A stretch of DNA of 64,000 nt from Allobosea psychrotolerans. GTDB taxonomy: Bacteria > Pseudomonadota > Alphaproteobacteria > Rhizobiales > Beijerinckiaceae. Below the pieces are notes generated by a model, which did not search any database, was not told the DNA's origin, and was given only the letters and a program-made list of their open reading frames with translations. Shown piece by piece: positions 52,667 through 60,528 of this stretch. The position numbers were made by a program, and so were the translations under genes. Location: assembly GCF_002917105.1 (NCBI RefSeq), contig NZ_PQFZ01000012.1, forward strand, positions 1 to 64,000, read 5' to 3'. Positions within the stretch are counted from its first letter, which is position 1, and every line of letters begins with the position of its first letter.

Positions 52667-53008
52667 ATGAAGATGTCCGAGATCGCCTTTTCCACGGTCG
52701 ACTGGTCGCAGGTCGAGCCGACCCGCCATGCCGGCGAGGAGGGCGAGGCGACCTGGCGCACGCGTTTCTTCGGGCCGCAGGACAATCAGATCCGCGTCCG
52801 CATCGTCGAATATTCGCCGGGCTATGTCGCCGACCACTGGTGCAGCAAGGGCCACGTCATCCTCTGCCTCGAAGGCGAGCTGGAGACGACGCTGGAGGAT
52901 GGCCGCGTCTCGGTGCTGACGCCGGGCATGAGCTATCAGGTCGCCGACGGCGCCGAAGCGCATCGCTCGCGCACGACCAAGGGCGCCAAGCTCTTCATCG
53001 TCGACTGA
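52667..53008 (+). CDS. Small cupin protein (DHCW-type)
   Basis: A 113-residue single-domain cupin. The segment ADHWCSKGH near residues 50-58 carries the conserved Asp-His-Trp-Cys-His pattern of the DHCW-motif cupins; LCLEGELETTLEDG is the hairpin and LTPGMSYQV the second motif. It lies 60 bases after the cytoplasmic binding-fold gene and is the last gene of the operon. Cupins of this sort can be metal-dependent isomerases or dioxygenases, or ligand sensors. The function here is unknown. Confidence 0.85.
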   Translation: MKMSEIAFSTVDWSQVEPTRHAGEEGEATWRTRFFGPQDNQIRVRIVEYSPGYVADHWCSKGHVILCLEGELETTLEDGRVSVLTPGMSYQVADGAEAHRSRTTKGAKLFIVD

Positions 53009-53048
53009 TACCAACGGCCTTTGTTCCCCCGCTTACGGCTGAGGCTCA

Positions 53049-53200
53049 GCCGTCATTCCGGGGCGATCCGAAGGATCGAGCCCGGAACCCAGAACCGATG
53101 CCGCTGCTTGAGAAGGCACGGGGCGCCGGCTCGCTTCACGACGACGTGCATCGGTTCTGGGTTCCGGGCTCACGCCTTCGGCGTGCTCCGGAATGACGGC
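53049..53200. repeat. Palindromic intergenic repeat, family A
   Basis: Outer arms GCCGTCATTCCGG and CCGGAATGACGGC are perfect; inner segments around GAGCCCGGAACCCAGAACCG pair with their reverse complement. It fills the 241-base gap between the convergent cupin and enolase-superfamily genes and probably ends both transcripts. Confidence 0.85.
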
Positions 53201-53249
53201 GGAGAATAACACCATCGGTCAGCGCTGAAGGCCGCCAGTATGAAAAGCC

Positions 53250-54377
53250 TCAGCGCTCGGCCAGGATGCGTGCATTGGCCCGCACCGAGGCTTCGCTGAC
53301 GCGGATACCGAGTCCCGGTCCGTCCGGCACCACGACATGCCCATTGCGGTTGGCGACGCGCTCCTCCAGCACGTCCTCGGTCAGGACATGGTGGGGCATG
53401 TAGAATTCGCAGCCGAGCGAGATGCCGGGCGTCGCGGCGATGAGCTGGGTGCCGGCGGCAAGTCCGATGCCGCCCTCCCAGAGCGTGCCGCCATAGCCCG
53501 GCAACCCGGCCTGATCGGCGATCGCCATGATGGCCTGCGCCTTGAGGAGGCCGCCCGCCTTCATCAGCTTGACCGAGATTGCATTCGCGGCCTTGAGGCG
53601 GATCACCTCATTGAGATCGCGGGCGTCGAAACAGCTTTCATCGGCCAGGATCGGCGTGTCCAACGCTGCGACGAAGGCGGCCATCGCGTCGAGATTGTCG
53701 CGCGGAACCGGCTGCTCGATGAAGGTCGGCGCGAACGCGTCGACATCGCGCAGGATCTTGATCGCGCCGAAAGGCTGCAGCGCCTGATTGTAGTCGAGCC
53801 GGAGGTCGATGGCGTCGCCGAATTCGGAGCGCATCGCTTCGAGATGGGCGAGATCCTCCTTATGCGGCTTCACGCCGGTCTTGACCTTGTAGATCACGTT
53901 GCCGGCCGGGACCATGGCGCGCATCCGCTCGAGATCGGCGGCGAAATCCGGATCGGCGATCGAGAAGGAGAGCGGGATCGTGTCGCGCACCCGCCCGCCG
54001 AGCAGGTCGGCGACGGAAAGGCCCGAGGCCTTGCCGACGATGTCCAGAAGCGCCATCTCGATTGCGACCTTGGCTTCGGCATGGCCGACGAGCGCACGGT
54101 CGAGCAAGGCCATGGTCTCGCGCACGCGCTTGACGGGGCGGCCGATCAGCACCGGGCGCAGATAGACGTCGATCGCCGCCAGCGCGGCTTCCGCCGTGCC
54201 CGTGAAGACCTCCCAGGGAGCGGCTTCGCCCCAACCCACCACGCCGTCGCTTGCGGTCAACTCGACGAGGACGCGCTTGACCGTGCCCTTGACGTTCCCG
54301 ACGCCCTGGAGCCGGGCCATCTTGATCGGGCTTTCGATGAAGAAGAGCCTGATGCGCTCGACGACAGCTCCGCTCAT
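53250..54377 (-). CDS. Mandelate racemase/muconate lactonizing enzyme family protein
   Basis: A 375-residue enolase-superfamily enzyme of the MLE subgroup. The Lys pair VIYKVKTG is near residue 165, metal ligands are Asp in RLDYNQA (near 195), Glu in FIEQPVP (near 222) and Asp in LADESCFD (near 245), and the second Lys lies in ISVKLMKAGG (near 270). It removes a proton alpha to a carboxylate, leading to cycloisomerisation, dehydration or epimerisation (dipeptide epimerase and N-succinylamino acid racemase are relatives). It overlaps the SDR stop by 4 bases and follows an amino acid importer, so an amino acid derivative is a plausible substrate. Confidence 0.93.
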   Translation of the reverse strand: MSGAVVERIRLFFIESPIKMARLQGVGNVKGTVKRVLVELTASDGVVGWGEAAPWEVFTGTAEAALAAIDVYLRPVLIGRPVKRVRETMALLDRALVGHAEAKVAIEMALLDIVGKASGLSVADLLGGRVRDTIPLSFSIADPDFAADLERMRAMVPAGNVIYKVKTGVKPHKEDLAHLEAMRSEFGDAIDLRLDYNQALQPFGAIKILRDVDAFAPTFIEQPVPRDNLDAMAAFVAALDTPILADESCFDARDLNEVIRLKAANAISVKLMKAGGLLKAQAIMAIADQAGLPGYGGTLWEGGIGLAAGTQLIAATPGISLGCEFYMPHHVLTEDVLEERVANRNGHVVVPDGPGLGIRVSEASVRANARILAER

Positions 54378-55129
54378 GCGAGCCCTCCATTGACGTGTAT
54401 GATCTGGCCGGTGACATAGGACGCAGCCGGCGAGGCGAGGAAGGCGATGACCTGCGCGACCTCCTCGGGCTGGCCGCGCCGCCCGAGCGGAATGATCGCT
54501 TCCATGCGGGCAATCGCCTCCAGGCTGAGCTTGCTGCCCCTGCCTTCGTCCTTGCGGATCAACCCGGGCGCGACGGCGTTGACGGTGATGGCATCAGTGG
54601 CGAGTTCATGCGCCATCAGCTTCACCACCGTCTCCAGCGCGGCGCGGCTCACAGCGGTCGCGGCGAAGGGCTGGAGATCGGTGCGCAGGGCGTGGGCGAC
54701 GAAGGACGAGGTGGCGACGATCCGGCCGCTGCCACTGGCCTGCAGCAGCGGGCGTGCTGCGCGGGCCATCCGCATGAGGGCGGCGACGGATTCGTCCATT
54801 GCCTGCCCGATCTCGCTCTCGGGCAGATCCATGATGCCGGCCCTGCGGGCATGGCCGGCGACCGCGATCAGGCCGTCGAGTTTCCCAAAACCATCGGCTG
54901 CGAGCGCCACGATCTGATCGCAGGTCGCCTGCGCGGCCATGTCGCCAAGGATGGTCTCGACCTTGGCTCCGGCGGTGCGCGCCGTCTCGGCGACGGCGTC
55001 GAGACCGGTGCGATTGGTGCCGGTATGTATGATGAGGCCGATACCGGGTCCGGCCAGCAGCTGCGCGGTCGCCCGGCCGATTCCGCTCGCCGCGCCGGTG
55101 ACGAGATAGACACGATCGAGGCTGGGCAT
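54374..55129 (-). CDS. SDR family protein with altered catalytic residues
   Basis: A 251-residue Rossmann-fold protein. The cofactor motif is TGAASGIGRA and the Ser region is ATSSFVAHA. In the expected YxxxK segment the sequence is FAATAVSRAAL, so Tyr is Thr and Lys is Arg when aligned on the following RAAL/KAAL. NAVAPGLI and the C-terminal VTGQIIHVNGGLA are normal. It may use another proton donor or may not be a dehydrogenase. ATG at 55129 overlaps the ATPase stop (TGATG); a GTG at 55132 would add one residue. It is followed by the enolase-superfamily gene. Confidence 0.88.
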   Translation of the reverse strand: MPSLDRVYLVTGAASGIGRATAQLLAGPGIGLIIHTGTNRTGLDAVAETARTAGAKVETILGDMAAQATCDQIVALAADGFGKLDGLIAVAGHARRAGIMDLPESEIGQAMDESVAALMRMARAARPLLQASGSGRIVATSSFVAHALRTDLQPFAATAVSRAALETVVKLMAHELATDAITVNAVAPGLIRKDEGRGSKLSLEAIARMEAIIPLGRRGQPEEVAQVIAFLASPAASYVTGQIIHVNGGLA

Positions 55130-55941
55130 CACAGCGCCTTTTCGGCCGGGGCTTGAGCCGCGCCGCCGCGATGGAAATGGCCGAGGAAGGCCTGCGTCGC
55201 CGGTTCGCGCGGCGCGTCGATCACTTGCCGCGCCGGTCCTTCCTCGACGACCACGCCGTCGCGCATGAAGATGACGCGGTCCGCGACCTCGCGGGCGAAG
55301 GCGATCTCATGGGTGACGATCACCATCGTCATGCCTTCCGCGGCCAGCTTCTGCATCACGCCCAGGACCTCGCCGACGAGCTCGGGGTCGAGCGCCGAGG
55401 TCGCCTCGTCGAACAGCATCACCTCCGGCTCCATGGCGAGCGCGCGTGCAATCGCAACGCGCTGCTTCTGCCCGCCCGACAGGCGGCTGGGATATTCATC
55501 GACCTTGTCGGCGAGCCCGACCTTGGCAAGCAGCGCCAGCGCCTGCTCGCGCGCCTGCGCCTTGGGCTTCCCGCGGACGGTGATCGGCGCTTCCATGACA
55601 TTGCCGAGCGCCGTCATATGCGGAAACAGGTTGAAGTGCTGGAACACCATGCCGGTATTGGTGCGGAAGCGGGCCAGTTCGCGGGTCCCGGGTGGCTTGC
55701 TGCCGGCCCCGAAGGCGAAGCTGTCCTCTCCGACCCGCACGCGGCCGCCATCGGGCGTCACCAGCAGGTTGATGCAGCGCAGCAGGGTCGATTTGCCCGA
55801 GCCGGACGGGCCGATCAGCGCCACCACGCTGCCGGCTGCGACCTTCAGGTTGATGTCCTTGAGGACGACGAGCTCGCCGAACTGCTTGCGCAGCGCAGTG
55901 ACCTCGATCTTGGGCGTCTCGATCTTGGGTGCGGTGTCCAT
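55129..55941 (-). CDS. Amino acid ABC transporter ATP-binding protein
   Basis: A 270-residue GlnQ/HisP-type ATPase. Walker [14 protein letters not shown] (near residue 40), [15 protein letters not shown], signature [10 protein letters not shown], Walker [15 protein letters not shown] and VTHEIAFA. It serves the adjacent permease and the 56826-57680 binding protein. The stop codon overlaps the SDR start. Confidence 0.95.
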   Translation of the reverse strand: MDTAPKIETPKIEVTALRKQFGELVVLKDINLKVAAGSVVALIGPSGSGKSTLLRCINLLVTPDGGRVRVGEDSFAFGAGSKPPGTRELARFRTNTGMVFQHFNLFPHMTALGNVMEAPITVRGKPKAQAREQALALLAKVGLADKVDEYPSRLSGGQKQRVAIARALAMEPEVMLFDEATSALDPELVGEVLGVMQKLAAEGMTMVIVTHEIAFAREVADRVIFMRDGVVVEEGPARQVIDAPREPATQAFLGHFHRGGAAQAPAEKAL

Positions 55942-55950
55942 CGCCTGGCC

Positions 55951-56613
55951 TCAATCGCTGGTGGACAGCTTCTTCTCGCCCTGGCGCACGATGATCGTGA
56001 GCGGGAAGAGAAGCACGAAATAGGCGATCGCCACGGCGCTGTAGACCTCCAGCGGCCGATAGCTGTCATGCGCCGCGATCTGGCCCTGATAGAGCAGGTC
56101 CGGCACTGCCAGGACCGAGACCAGCGAGGTGTTCTTGAACTGGATGATCGACTGGTTCATCAGCGGCGGGATCATGCGCTTCAGCGCCTGGGGCAGGATG
56201 ATCCGGCGCATCGACTGGAACGGGGTCATGCCCAGCGCGGCCGCGGCTTCCGGCTGGCCGGGGTCGATCGAGACGATGCCGCCGCGGATGATCTCGGCAT
56301 AGAACGAGCCGCCATAGAGCGAGAGCGCCAGGATCGAGGCCGTGACGGCCGAGATCTCGATGCCGCTGAGGATCGGCAGGGCGTAGTAGAACCAGACCAG
56401 TTGCACCAGCACGGGCGTGCAGCGGAAGACCTCGATATAGGCGAGAGCGAGCCAGCGCAGCGGGGCGAAGGGAGAGAGTTTCGCAAGCGCTCCGACAAGC
56501 CCGATGAGCAGCCCGAGCACGACGATGGCGACGGTGAAGCCGACCGTGACCCACAAGCCGTTCAGGAACAGCCAGCGATAGCTCCAGAGCGAGCCGAAAT
56601 CCCATTGATACAT
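55951..56613 (-). CDS. Amino acid ABC transporter permease (HisM/GlnP type)
   Basis: A 220-residue inner-membrane permease with about five membrane segments, starting WLFLNGLWVTVGFTV. YIEVFRCTPVLVQLVWFYY near residue 70 and the EAA loop EAAAALGMTPFQSMRRIILPQ are family signatures. Only one permease gene is present, so the channel is probably a homodimer. It lies 212 bases downstream of the binding-protein gene, with a repeat between. Confidence 0.94.
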   Translation of the reverse strand: MYQWDFGSLWSYRWLFLNGLWVTVGFTVAIVVLGLLIGLVGALAKLSPFAPLRWLALAYIEVFRCTPVLVQLVWFYYALPILSGIEISAVTASILALSLYGGSFYAEIIRGGIVSIDPGQPEAAAALGMTPFQSMRRIILPQALKRMIPPLMNQSIIQFKNTSLVSVLAVPDLLYQGQIAAHDSYRPLEVYSAVAIAYFVLLFPLTIIVRQGEKKLSTSD

Positions 56614-56670
56614 GGCGAGGTCCAGGAAGAACGATGACCGTGACGGATGTCACGCTATCCGGAGAACCGC

Positions 56671-56778
56671 GCCGTCATCCCGGGCGACCGCAGCTCGACC
56701 CGGGATCCATGCCTGAGCCTCGGCGGGATGGGCTCGCATGGGTCCCGGGTCTTCGCTTCGCTACGCCCGGGACGACGC
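56671..56778. repeat. Palindromic repeat, family A, between binding-protein and permease genes
   Basis: Outer arms CGTCATCCCGGG and CCCGGGACGACG pair imperfectly; inner segments around GACCCGGGATCCATG pair with CATGGGTCCCGGGTC. It occupies the gap between the 56826 binding-protein stop and the 56613 permease start, in the same operon position as the 44951 repeat. Confidence 0.8.
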
Positions 56779-56825
56779 TTCGGTTCGGTTGGATGCCTTG
56801 CCGGGCAAGGCCGGGCGCGCCGCCC

Positions 56826-57680
56826 TTAGAGCTGGACGCCGGCGGGCATGTCGGCTTCGGTGATGCCGACCGACTCCATGTTCTTGATGATCACGCTGCG
56901 GATCAGGCCGAGCCCGCGATTGAACTCGAGCCAGGTGTTGACATATTTGGGCCAGGTCTGGTCGGCCTCGCGGCGGAAGCCGGCATTCGAGGTCGTGGCG
57001 AAGACAGGGGTCGGCACCACGAGTTCGCCGAGCGCCGGGTTCTTCTTGAGCATGGTCAGCGACAGCATCATCACGATGCATTGCGCGTCGGCGCGGCCGG
57101 TCATGATGGCGGCAGCTGCGTCGTCGACGCTCTTGAAGCGCGAGATCTGCGCCTTCGAGCAGAGTCGTGTCGCGACCTGGTCCTGAGAGGAGCCGGCATC
57201 GACCGTGATCTTGAGGGCGGGATTGTTGAAATCGTCCCAGGTCTTCTTGCCCAGGCCCTTCTTGGTGATCATCGTGAAGGCGTTGTTGAACACCGGCACC
57301 GAGAAATCGATCACCAGGGCGCGCTTGGGCGTCGGGTTGAGGCCGAAGAAGATGTCGATCTTGTTCGCCTGCAGGTCGAGGACGGAATTGCCCCAGGTCG
57401 TCTCGAGGATCTCGAGTTCGACTTCGAGCTCCTCGGCCAGCGCCTTCGACAGGTCGATATAGAAGCCGCCCCACTGACCGGTCGCGATATCCTTGTTGTA
57501 ATAGGGGGCCGCTCCCGCCACCGCACCGATGCGCAGCTTCTTGGTCCGGCGGATGCGTTCGAAGGCGGTCTCGCCTCCGGCTGCCGGCGCCTGGGCCGCA
57601 GCCGGCGAGACGATGCCGGCAGCCGCTACCCCGACGGCCGCGGCGCCAATGGCCGTGGCGATATCCCTGCGCGAAACCAT
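56826..57680 (-). CDS. Amino acid ABC transporter substrate-binding protein
   Basis: A 284-residue family 3 solute-binding protein. The leader MVSRRDIATAIGAAAVGVAAAG with a PAAAQAPA cleavage site is Tat-like. LRIGAVAGAAPYYN, GFYIDLSKALAEELE and DIFFGLNPTPKRALVIDFS are the fold's core. It heads the operon of importer, SDR and enolase-superfamily enzyme. An amino acid or its derivative is the expected ligand. Confidence 0.94.
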   Translation of the reverse strand: MVSRRDIATAIGAAAVGVAAAGIVSPAAAQAPAAGGETAFERIRRTKKLRIGAVAGAAPYYNKDIATGQWGGFYIDLSKALAEELEVELEILETTWGNSVLDLQANKIDIFFGLNPTPKRALVIDFSVPVFNNAFTMITKKGLGKKTWDDFNNPALKITVDAGSSQDQVATRLCSKAQISRFKSVDDAAAAIMTGRADAQCIVMMLSLTMLKKNPALGELVVPTPVFATTSNAGFRREADQTWPKYVNTWLEFNRGLGLIRSVIIKNMESVGITEADMPAGVQL

Positions 57681-57772
57681 GGTGATCCCCTCTTCCAGAT
57701 AATCAGGTCGCTTGCGGCTTGCTCGCCGCAGCCTCCGCTTTAGTCCGCCGGAAGACCGTCATGATCAAGCGG

Positions 57773-57822
57773 CATTTTGCAAAGCGAGGCGAAACCTCGA
57801 CTGCGGCCAGCTTAGCAAAATG
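57773..57822. promoter_or_regulatory. Imperfect inverted repeat upstream of the amino acid importer operon
   Basis: CATTTTGCAAAGC (57773-57785) and GCTTAGCAAAATG (57810-57822) pair at 12 of 13 positions around a 24-base loop, which itself contains a small GAGG/CCTC hairpin. It lies 93 bases before the binding-protein start in the 203-base gap behind the LysR gene. It may be an operator or an RNA structure. Confidence 0.4.
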
Positions 57823-57883
57823 GCGGCCAGTCCGGGGTGGAAGATGGTCGCCGGATCCTGCTGCGCGGCCACGTCGCGGATTT

Positions 57884-58789
57884 TCAACCAGGAGGATGCG
57901 CTCGCCTCTCCTTGATGAGATCGATCAGTGCACGAAGCCCCACTGGGACATGGCGACGCCCCGGATAGTACAGGCACAGGCCGGGGAAGGGCGGCGTCCA
58001 GTCGTCGAGCACGCGCAGAAGCCGCCCGGATGCGAGATCGGCGGCGACGCTCCACTCGCCGAGATAGCTCAGGCCGAATCCGGCGCGCGCTGCCTCCAGC
58101 ATCAGGCCCGTCTCATCGAGCGTGAGGGGCCCCTGCACGTCGACGACGACCCGTTCTCCGCGCCGTTCGAACTCCCAGCGCCAGATTGCGCCGCTTCCCA
58201 TGCGACTGCGGATGCAGCGATGCGCGAGGAGGTCGGCCGGCGAGCGTGGCGGCGGGTTCTCAGCGAGATAGGCCGGCGAGGCGACCACGACCATGCGCTG
58301 CTCCGGACCCAAGGGCACGGCGATCATGTCCCGCGGCAGCGCCTCGACCAGGCGGATGCCGGCGTCGAAGCCGTCGACCACGATGTCGACGAGCTTGTCC
58401 TCGGTGACGAGGTCGATCTTCATCTGCGGATACCGGCGCAGATACTCGAACACGATCGGCTGCATGATCTGGCGTGCCGCGCCGACCGAGCTGTTGAGGC
58501 GCAGCGTGCCTATCGGCGTCTCGCGATGGCTGTTGGCGGCGTCGACGGCGTCGCGGATCTCTGCCAGGGCGGGTGAGATCCGATTGACGAGCTGCTCGCC
58601 GGCCGCCGTCAGCGAGACGCTGCGTGTCGTACGGTTGAAGAGCCGCAAGGCCAGGCGTGCCTCGACCGCGGCGATGGCATGGCTGAGCGCGGAAGGCGAC
58701 ATGCCGAGTTCGGTCGCGGCGGCGCGAAAGCGGCCATGCCGCGCCAGGGCGATGACGGCCTCGAAATCGCTGAGGGCGCTTCGCGACAT
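57884..58789 (-). CDS. LysR family transcriptional regulator
   Basis: A 301-residue LysR regulator. Helix-turn-helix at about residues 5-60 (FRAAATELGMSPSALSHAIAAVEARLA) and FNRTTRSVSLTAAG follow the usual pattern, and the C-terminal domain contains CLYYPGRRHVP. It is divergent from the aldehyde dehydrogenase gene (101-base gap), its likely target. It is also upstream of and co-oriented with the amino acid importer operon. Confidence 0.92.
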   Translation of the reverse strand: MSRSALSDFEAVIALARHGRFRAAATELGMSPSALSHAIAAVEARLALRLFNRTTRSVSLTAAGEQLVNRISPALAEIRDAVDAANSHRETPIGTLRLNSSVGAARQIMQPIVFEYLRRYPQMKIDLVTEDKLVDIVVDGFDAGIRLVEALPRDMIAVPLGPEQRMVVVASPAYLAENPPPRSPADLLAHRCIRSRMGSGAIWRWEFERRGERVVVDVQGPLTLDETGLMLEAARAGFGLSYLGEWSVAADLASGRLLRVLDDWTPPFPGLCLYYPGRRHVPVGLRALIDLIKERRAHPPG

Positions 58790-58890
58790 TGTTTCGATTC
58801 TCTCATGATGTCGTGCAAATTTATGCGGCTTATCCGACCAATCATAGTCTCCTATCTCCAGGCGGTCATCGCCGAACCCTGGAGATCTCC

Positions 58891-60321
58891 ATGCGCATCA
58901 TCGACACGGTCTATATCGACGGCGCCTTTGTCGCTCCGCATGGCAAAGAACTGTTCGACCTGTTCAATCCCGCGACCGGCACGGTCATCGGCCGCGTCCG
59001 CCTTGGCGATGTCGAGGACACGCAGCGCGCCATCGCCGCGGCCAGGCGGGCCTTTCCGGCGATGTCTCGCACCAGCAAGGCTGAGCGGATCGCCATGCTG
59101 AAGCGCCTGCACGAGGCGGTCATGGCCAGGCTCGACGCGATCACGCAGGCGACGATCGAGGAATATGGCGCGCCGGTTGCGCGGGCTTCCTGGGGCGCGA
59201 AATACGCCGCGCAGTCCTTTCTCGATGCCGCGAGCACGCTGAAGGATATCTCGCTGCTTCGCCGGATCGGCGCGGCCGAGGTGGTGATGGAGCCCGTCGG
59301 CGTCGTCGGATTGATCACGCCCTGGAACGCCAATGCGGGCTTCATCTGCAACAAGCTCGCAACCGCGATCGCGGCGGGCTGCACCGCCGTGATCAAGCCG
59401 AGCGAGATGAGCGCGATCCAGACGCAGGTCGTTTGCGAGGCTCTGCACGCGGCGGGACTGCCGCCCGGCGTCTTCAATATCGTCAACGGGCGCGGCGATA
59501 TCGTCGGCGCGGAACTCAGCGCGCATCCCGACATCGCCAAGATCTCCTTCACCGGCTCGACCGCCGTGGGCAAGGCGATCATGCGCGCCGGGGCCGAGAC
59601 GATGAAGCGCGTGACGCTGGAGCTGGGCGGAAAGTCGCCGACGCTCGTCCTCGAGGATGCCGATCTTGCCATCGCCGTGCCGCTCGCGATCGCCGCCGGC
59701 TTCGTCAATAGCGGGCAGGCCTGCCTCGCCGGTACGCGCATTCTCGTGCCGCAAACCAGGCTTCAGGAGGTGGAGGCGTTGGCTCGGAAGGCGGTCGACG
59801 CGACCAGGGCCGGGGATCCGCGCGACCCGGCGACCGCGATCGGCCCGATGGTGAGCCAGCGACAATGGGAGCGGGTGCAGCGCTATATCCGCATCGGGTT
59901 GGAAGAGGGCGCGCGCCTGCTGATCGGTGGCGAAGGCAAGCCCGAAGGGCTCGAGGCCGGCTATTTCGTCAAACCGACCGTGTTCAGCGGCGTCCATAAC
60001 GGCATGACGATCGCGCGCGAGGAGATCTTCGGGCCTGTGCTCTCGATCATCACCTATCGCGACGAGGAGGAGGCGGTGGCGATCGCCAACGACACGGTTT
60101 ACGGGCTCCAGGCCTGCGTCATCTCCGCCGACGTCGCGCGAGCGCGTGCCGTCGCCTCGCGGCTCAACGCCGGGCGTGTCCTGATCAATGGCCTGCACCA
60201 CGAACCGCTGGCGCCATTCGGTGGGTTCAAGCAGTCCGGCATCGGGCGCGAGCACGGCGCCTTCGGCCTTGAAGGCTATCTTGAGCCGAAAACGGTCCTG
60301 GGAGCACTCGTCGCCGCCTGA
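58891..60321 (+). CDS. Aldehyde dehydrogenase family protein
   Basis: A 476-residue NAD(P)-dependent aldehyde dehydrogenase. Catalytic Cys in NSGQACLAGTR (near residue 281), general base Glu in VTLELGGKSP (near 248), Asn in ITPWNAN (near 148), and EEIFGPVLSI near 383 are all present. It oxidises an aldehyde to a carboxylic acid in the cytoplasm. I chose ATG at 58891, with GGAGA upstream; a GTG at 58789 would extend into the LysR start. It is divergent from a LysR gene. The substrate is not predictable. Confidence 0.93.
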   Translation: MRIIDTVYIDGAFVAPHGKELFDLFNPATGTVIGRVRLGDVEDTQRAIAAARRAFPAMSRTSKAERIAMLKRLHEAVMARLDAITQATIEEYGAPVARASWGAKYAAQSFLDAASTLKDISLLRRIGAAEVVMEPVGVVGLITPWNANAGFICNKLATAIAAGCTAVIKPSEMSAIQTQVVCEALHAAGLPPGVFNIVNGRGDIVGAELSAHPDIAKISFTGSTAVGKAIMRAGAETMKRVTLELGGKSPTLVLEDADLAIAVPLAIAAGFVNSGQACLAGTRILVPQTRLQEVEALARKAVDATRAGDPRDPATAIGPMVSQRQWERVQRYIRIGLEEGARLLIGGEGKPEGLEAGYFVKPTVFSGVHNGMTIAREEIFGPVLSIITYRDEEEAVAIANDTVYGLQACVISADVARARAVASRLNAGRVLINGLHHEPLAPFGGFKQSGIGREHGAFGLEGYLEPKTVLGALVAA

Positions 60322-60485
60322 TCCTGTCGCGATCGCCGCAAAGACAAGAAAGCAGGTTGAACAGACGGGCCGCTCAACAAGCGCGGCCCGCCATTCCATA
60401 AGCAAATGCCTAATCTGTGGGCATTCTAGGCCGCTTTTATGCGGCGGCGGCCAATTCGCACCGCATCCTCTCGTCGTCCTGGCCT

Positions 60486-60501
60486 TGGCACGCCCCTTGT
60501 A
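60486..60501 (+). promoter_or_regulatory. Sigma-54 (RpoN)-type promoter candidate
   Basis: TGGCACGCCCCTTGTA matches the -24/-12 consensus TGGCACG-N4-TTGC(A/T) at all but one key base (GT instead of GC at -12), with exact spacing. Transcription would start near 60512, between the two possible starts of the ATPase gene. No RpoN activator gene is seen nearby. Confidence 0.55.
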
Positions 60502-60528
60502 GGGCCCATGCCCAACCAGGAGGCAGGA

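Noticed and set aside
60508..60528. ATG at 60508 as start of the module 3 ATPase
   Set aside because: It has a weaker ribosome site and would lie before the start point of the sigma-54-like promoter; kept as an alternative only.
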